Origin: Candidatus Rifleibacteriota bacterium
Lineage (GTDB): Bacteria > Muiribacteriota > Ozemobacteria > Ozemobacterales > Ozemobacteraceae
NCBI GenBank assembly: GCA_024710355.1
Contig: JANJUX010000026.1
Location: forward strand, 26,074 to 90,073
Reading direction: 5' to 3'
DNA: 64,000 bases
The position numbers were made by a program, and so were the translations under genes. Of the stretch, positions 60,307 to 64,000 are shown one piece after another. The notes under the pieces were generated by a model. The model did no database searches, had not been told where the DNA came from, and was given only the letters and a program-made list of their open reading frames with translations. The first letter of the stretch is position 1. Every line of letters begins with the position of its first letter.

Positions 60307-61911
60307 TTACTTGAGCATGTTGCGCTTCGGGCACTGGGCGACCGGGCGGGTGATCAGGTCGAGCGGCGTGCCGCCACCATTGGAGTTGTGGTTCAGGCGG
60401 CTGTGACTTGATTTTTCCTGGCCGAGCTTGAATTTGAGAGCTTCTGAAGTTTCGTCTTCCTTGCGGCGTTTCGGGCTGTGGCCGGGGTGCCCGACGGTTT
60501 CGACCTTGATCATGTTGGTGCCGCCGCTGCGGCCGACCGGAATACCGGCGACGAGAATGATTGTGTCACCCTCTTTGATCATGCCGGTTTCGAGGCTGAG
60601 TCGTACCGATTCTCGATAGAGCTCTTCGATGGTCTTGAAATGGCTGCCGATGACCGGTGTGATGCCCCAGTTGATACTGAGCTGGTTAAAAAGTCTCTGG
60701 TTGGCAACCACCGCGATGATCGGAATGCTTGGCCGCAGGCGCGATAGAGCCTGGGCGGTGCGGCCTGACTCTGTAACCGTGATGATGGCAGTCGCCGACA
60801 GGCTGTAGGCAGTGGCAATCGCGGCATTGGTGACGGCGCTGGTGCGGTCTGGAAATTCTTCGTTGCTGGCGAAGGCATTGTAAATGCGCTTGTAGTCGAT
60901 GGCGTCTTCGGTGTTGCGTGAAACGCGGTCCATGAGTTTGACGCATTCGACCGGGTATTTGCCGATCGAAGTTTCGCCCGAAAGCATTATGGCCGAGGTG
61001 AAGTCATAGATGGCGTTGGCGACGTCAGAGACTTCGGCGCGGGTCGGGCGCGGCGCATCGATCATGGTGTGCAGCATCTGGGTCGCGGTGATGACCGGTT
61101 TACCAGCCATATAGCAGCGTCTGATAATTTCTTTCTGCACGATCGGCACTTCTTCGGGCAGCAGTTCGACGCCGAGGTCGCCGCGGGCGACCATGATACC
61201 GTCGGCCACTTCGAGGATATCGTCGAAGTTGTTGAGGCCGGCGTGGTTCTCGATCTTGGCGATTACTTTGATGTCGGGCTTGCCTTCGATGTCGAGAATG
61301 GCTTTGACGCGTCTGATTGTATCTTCTGATTCGGTGAACGAAACGGCGATGAAGTCAAAATCGTTGCGTGCGGCAAAAATGATGTCATCGCGGTCTTTTT
61401 CGGTCGGATTCGACATGTTCAGATGCAGTTTCGGAACGTTGACGCCGCGCCGTGACTTGATGCTGCCGCTGTTGAGAATTTTGCAGACAATGGTTTTGTC
61501 GTCGGGGATGTGTTCGACTGCGAGCTGGATCAGCCCGTCGTCGAGCAGAATCGTCGAACCGCTTTCGAGCATCGAGGGCAGGCGGTCGAACGAAATGCTG
61601 AGAAGGTCGGCGGTGCCGGTGACGGTCGTGGTCGTGAGCGTGATGCTTTTGCCGGCTTCAAGATGAATCTTGTCACCTTCGATCATGCCGGTTCTGATTT
61701 CGGGGCCTTTGGTGTCGAGCATCAGGGCCACCGGTTTTTTCATTTCTTCGCGCAGCTTCTTGACGGTGGCGACCCGCGCTCCGTGTTCTTCATAATCGCC
61801 GTGAGAAAAGTTCAGCCGGGCTACGTTCATGCCGGCATTGATCAGTTCACGCAATACCGGTTCCTGTTCGGCTGAGGGTCCAAGTGTGACAAGTATTTTG
61901 GTTTTTCGCAT
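60307..61911 (-). CDS. pyk: Pyruvate kinase with C-terminal extension
   Basis: A 534-residue pyruvate kinase, which makes pyruvate and ATP from phosphoenolpyruvate and ADP. Signature segments are KILVTLGPSAEQEP, ARLNFSHGDYEEHG, LMLDTKGPEIRTG, AVSFTES, KIENHAGLNNFDDIL, VARGDLGVE, TATQML and SGETSIGKYPVE. The enzyme proper ends at about residue 470 (NMIKVETVG). About 60 extra basic, polar residues follow, with no recognised domain. I prefer the ATG at 61911 (MRKTKIL) as the family start; an upstream GTG at 61971 is in frame, and neither has a close ribosome site. Confidence 0.93.
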   Translation of the reverse strand: MRKTKILVTLGPSAEQEPVLRELINAGMNVARLNFSHGDYEEHGARVATVKKLREEMKKPVALMLDTKGPEIRTGMIEGDKIHLEAGKSITLTTTTVTGTADLLSISFDRLPSMLESGSTILLDDGLIQLAVEHIPDDKTIVCKILNSGSIKSRRGVNVPKLHLNMSNPTEKDRDDIIFAARNDFDFIAVSFTESEDTIRRVKAILDIEGKPDIKVIAKIENHAGLNNFDDILEVADGIMVARGDLGVELLPEEVPIVQKEIIRRCYMAGKPVITATQMLHTMIDAPRPTRAEVSDVANAIYDFTSAIMLSGETSIGKYPVECVKLMDRVSRNTEDAIDYKRIYNAFASNEEFPDRTSAVTNAAIATAYSLSATAIITVTESGRTAQALSRLRPSIPIIAVVANQRLFNQLSINWGITPVIGSHFKTIEELYRESVRLSLETGMIKEGDTIILVAGIPVGRSGGTNMIKVETVGHPGHSPKRRKEDETSEALKFKLGQEKSSHSRLNHNSNGGGTPLDLITRPVAQCPKRNMLK

Positions 61912-62137
61912 ATAGTCGGTGCTTTGATTTCCTTTCGCTGCGCAAAAAGTGCCCAGTTCTTGATGGGTCACCAGCTTATAGCAAAAAGCATGCCATGGTT
62001 GGTGTTTAAAAAATGAACAGTTGTTGTGGATGAGTTTGATGCCATTGTTGCGCAGTTCCTGCTGAAGAATCGTCGGAATAATTTCCCGCGATCATTAATT
62101 ATTTCTGCTTCTCCGCGGCCGGCGCACGTTTCTTCAG

Positions 62138-62175
62138 AAAAAAGAAGGGGCCGCCAGAATTTTTCTGGCGGCCCC
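62138..62175 (-). terminator. Intrinsic terminator of proS
   Basis: On the minus strand a 13-bp perfect stem (GGGGCCGCCAGAA and complement, 3-base loop) is followed by CTTCTTTTTT. It lies just after the proS stop. The rest of the gap up to the pyruvate kinase start (61912-62137) shows only a possible TATAAG at 61975-61980 (-). Confidence 0.85.
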
Positions 62176-62189
62176 TGGTTAATGAGCGT

Positions 62190-63452
62190 TTATTTCAGTT
62201 CGTTCGCAAGAAAGGCGAGAATGTTTTCCTGCGGTATGAATTCGGCGTTGCCGCCGGCACGTCTCTTGACTTCATACTGCTTGTTTTCGAGGTTCTTGCT
62301 GCTGACGGTAATGCGGATCGGGCAGCCGATGAGGTCTGAATCGGCAAATTTGGCGCCCGGGTTGACGTTGGGTCGGTCATCCCAGAGGGTTTCGACGTTG
62401 TTGGCGCAGAGCAGATTGTAGAGCTTTTCCGATTCGGCGGCGATGGTATCTTCTTTGCCGAGAGAGATGATGTGAACATGATAGGGGGCGATATTTTTCG
62501 GCCAGATGATGCCCTTTTCGTCGTTGCAGGTTTCGACGATGGTGCCCATGGTGCGGGCCGGCCCGATGCCGTAGCTGCCCATGACGACCGGGAATCTTTC
62601 GCCGTTCTCGGCGACATAGTGCAGGCCGAGGGCGTCAGAAAATTTGGTGCCGAGCTTGAAGATGTTGCCGACTTCGATCGATTTCTTTTCGACGAAGTCT
62701 TCGCGCTTCAGGCCGAATTCGCTGATGATGTCATCGGTGAAGATTTCGCGGTTGATGGCGATTTTCTTTTCTTCGTTGATGTAGATCAGGTCTTCGCCGT
62801 ATTCGCACAGGGTCTGGAATTCATGGCTGAATTTGCAGAAAGTGCCGCCCGAGGCGAAGGTTACGTAGGTGATTTTGCCGAGGCCGAGGCGATCGAAGAT
62901 TTTTACGTAGGCGGCTTTGGCCCTTTCGTAATATTCGTCGAGGTCCTGCTGATTGCGGCCGAACGAATAGAGATCTTTCATGATGAATTCGCGGGTGCGC
63001 AGAATGCCCGATTTTGCTCTGGTTTCGTTGCGGAACTTCGTCTGGAACTGATAAGCGAAAACCGGCAGGTCTTTATAAGAGTTGATGAACTTTTTCATCA
63101 GCTTGGTCAGGGGTTCTTCGTGGGTCGGGGCGAGGCCGAGCTGGTTGCCGTTCTTCAGTTCGGTTTTGAACCAGACGTCCATTTTTTCATCGTCCCAGCG
63201 GTCGGTCGGTTCCCAGGTGGCGGGGGCCTGCAGGGCGGTGAGCATGATTTCCTGGCCGTCGATCGCGTTCATTTCTTCGCGGATGATGTTGATGATCTTG
63301 TTGAGCACGCGATGGCCAAGCGGCAGGAAAGAATAGGCGCCGGCGATTTCCTTGTCGATAAAGCCGCTCTTGAGAAGCAGCTGTGAATTGAGGCTGACTT
63401 CGTCTTTGGGAAGGGTCTTCGAGGTTTTGGTAAACAGTTTTGATTGTTTCAT
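62190..63452 (-). CDS. proS: Prolyl-tRNA synthetase, short form without editing domain
   Basis: A 420-residue class II synthetase that charges tRNA-Pro. Motif 2 region FRNETRAKSGILRTREF, the APTHEEPLT segment, motif 3 GSYGIGPAR and a C-terminal anticodon-binding domain (YHVHIISLGKED to the end) are present. Bacterial ProRS is normally about 570 residues with an inserted editing (INS) domain; here catalytic and anticodon domains are joined without it, as in the short alphaproteobacterial and mitochondrial forms. I prefer the ATG at 63452 over a GTG 12 bases upstream; ribosome sites are weak. A palindrome lies 66-85 bases upstream. Confidence 0.93.
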   Translation of the reverse strand: MKQSKLFTKTSKTLPKDEVSLNSQLLLKSGFIDKEIAGAYSFLPLGHRVLNKIINIIREEMNAIDGQEIMLTALQAPATWEPTDRWDDEKMDVWFKTELKNGNQLGLAPTHEEPLTKLMKKFINSYKDLPVFAYQFQTKFRNETRAKSGILRTREFIMKDLYSFGRNQQDLDEYYERAKAAYVKIFDRLGLGKITYVTFASGGTFCKFSHEFQTLCEYGEDLIYINEEKKIAINREIFTDDIISEFGLKREDFVEKKSIEVGNIFKLGTKFSDALGLHYVAENGERFPVVMGSYGIGPARTMGTIVETCNDEKGIIWPKNIAPYHVHIISLGKEDTIAAESEKLYNLLCANNVETLWDDRPNVNPGAKFADSDLIGCPIRITVSSKNLENKQYEVKRRAGGNAEFIPQENILAFLANELK

Positions 63453-63517
63453 TTTATGCCACACCGAGTTGTTTGAATTGGGGATGCACCTTTGGTAATT
63501 GGTTCTGCAAATTTATC

Positions 63518-63537
63518 ACAATTTCGGTCGAAATTGT
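63518..63537. promoter_or_regulatory. Near-perfect palindrome upstream of proS
   Basis: ACAATTTCG and CGAAATTGT are perfect complements separated by 2 bases. The 20-bp dyad without a T-run looks like a transcription-factor site rather than a terminator. No regulator can be assigned. Confidence 0.4.
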
Positions 63538-63669
63538 CCGGCAATTTTGCAATTCTGCAAAGTCTGATGATCATGGCCATTTCGCGGTCGGCGATGCGGT
63601 TGATTTTCAGCCAGAGCGAATCGCCTCTAAACTTCACAGATATTGCAACAAGTCTGCATGGTTAACAGC

Positions 63670-64000
63670 TTATTCTTCAATCAGTTTCGCAGTAACCACC
63701 ATGACAATCTCGTTATCCGTCTTCTCGCTGTCGCGACCTCTGGCCAGACCGCCGAAAAGCGGAATATTGCCGACCAGCGGAATCTTCGACCTGGTTTCGC
63801 GCTCTTCGCGGTTGATCAGACCGCCCATGACGATTGACGCGCCGTTTTCGACGCGCAGTGAACTCTCGGCCTCGCGGGTGCGAATCTGCGGGTAGCCCTG
63901 CTTCGTCTGGGCGACAACCGAACTCACTTCACCCTTGATCTTCATATTGATGCTGTCATTGGTGCCGATATCGACGTCTTTAACCGTCATTTTGATGCCG
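63670..64000 (-). CDS. C-terminal end of a secretin (partial at window edge)
   Basis: The last ~110 residues of a PilQ/GspD-type secretin, the multimeric outer-membrane pore of type IV pili or type II secretion. The signature IPLVGNIPLFGGL and the preceding ENGASIVMGGLI strand are clear. The frame is open to the window end, so the start and most of the protein lie beyond it. It may serve the pseudopilins at 26731-29974, though they are far away. Confidence 0.88.
   Translation of the reverse strand, partial: GIKMTVKDVDIGTNDSINMKIKGEVSSVVAQTKQGYPQIRTREAESSLRVENGASIVMGGLINREERETRSKIPLVGNIPLFGGLARGRDSEKTDNEIVMVVTAKLIEE

Noticed and set aside
62472..63386. A ~300-codon plus-strand frame opposite proS
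   Set aside because: Repetitive Phe/Asp/Val/Ala composition is the reverse complement of the proS codons, with no domain.
63449..63637. A 62-residue frame on the minus strand overlapping the proS start
   Set aside because: GTG start without ribosome site, overlap with proS, and no recognisable motif; likely spurious.
1..64000. tRNA, rRNA, CRISPR arrays, insertion sequences, integrases or prophage genes
   Set aside because: Searched by eye on both strands; gaps between genes are short and none contains a recognisable example.

Overview
This 64 kb window is a gene-dense, roughly 54% GC chromosomal segment from a diderm (Gram-negative-type) bacterium. The evidence is lipoproteins with lipoboxes, class III-type (pseudo)pilins, and the C-terminus of an outer-membrane secretin at the right edge. 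I see no rRNA, tRNA, CRISPR array, transposase or phage gene. Gene density, overlapping starts and base composition look even throughout. The taxon cannot be fixed from sequence alone. The mix of many membrane cyclases, a Wsp-like chemosensory operon, pilin genes, a short-form ProRS and a long-form urocanase suggests a deep-branching, poorly sampled lineage; Candidatus Riflebacteria-like is my low-confidence guess.

Layout. (1) 6-7749 (+): a tightly overlapping seven-gene operon built around a MoxR AAA+ ATPase, a degenerate vWA-like protein and a NrdG-like radical-SAM activase, plus four unrecognised proteins; it resembles MoxR/vWA ternary systems. (2) 7750-12358: a secreted zinc protease (-), a small exported protein (+), and an MtaD-like deaminase fused to a CYTH domain (-). 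(3) 12596-19282 (+): a chemosensory operon in Wsp order (cheW, cheR, cheW, cheA-REC, cheB, hybrid kinase). As written, cheR has lost its C-terminus and cheA its whole N-terminal kinase half. (4) 19364-26646: a GAF-GAF-PAS adenylate cyclase, a HEAT-repeat membrane protein, an ECF sigma factor, and a convergent zinc-finger/FecR anti-sigma-like protein with a lipoprotein. (5) 26731-29974 (-): a three-gene pseudopilin operon. (6) 30134-41321: a DHH phosphoesterase, a Sel1 lipoprotein, a pair of large membrane cyclase-like proteins, a secreted EEP-fold hydrolase, a low-complexity protein and a methyltransferase. (7) 41325-59056: a dCACHE cyclase, a long-form urocanase, and a five-gene operon (-) of an ankyrin protein followed by four large cyclase-like proteins. 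(8) 59147-64000: a HisC-like aminotransferase, pyruvate kinase, ProRS and the secretin end.

Main discovery. The window encodes eight class III nucleotide cyclase proteins. Two (19364-21742 and 41325-43415) keep both catalytic metal Asps and the transition-state Asn/Arg, so they can work as homodimers. The other six share one unusual architecture: TM, extracytoplasmic domain, two TMs, second extracytoplasmic domain, TM, HAMP, cyclase. They sit in three adjacent pairs. In each pair one partner keeps both metal Asps but loses Arg (and in two cases also Asn). The other keeps Lys, Asp, Asn and Arg but loses one or both metal Asps. This is the division of labour known from the C1 and C2 halves of animal transmembrane adenylyl cyclases, here on separate, translationally coupled genes. 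I infer three obligate heterodimeric, dual-sensor adenylate cyclases.

How the genes fit together. Many membrane and soluble inputs (dCACHE, GAF, PAS, the dual-sensor cyclases) appear to converge on cAMP-type signalling, beside a phosphorelay/chemosensory module and surface-pilus genes. No cAMP effector is visible in the window.
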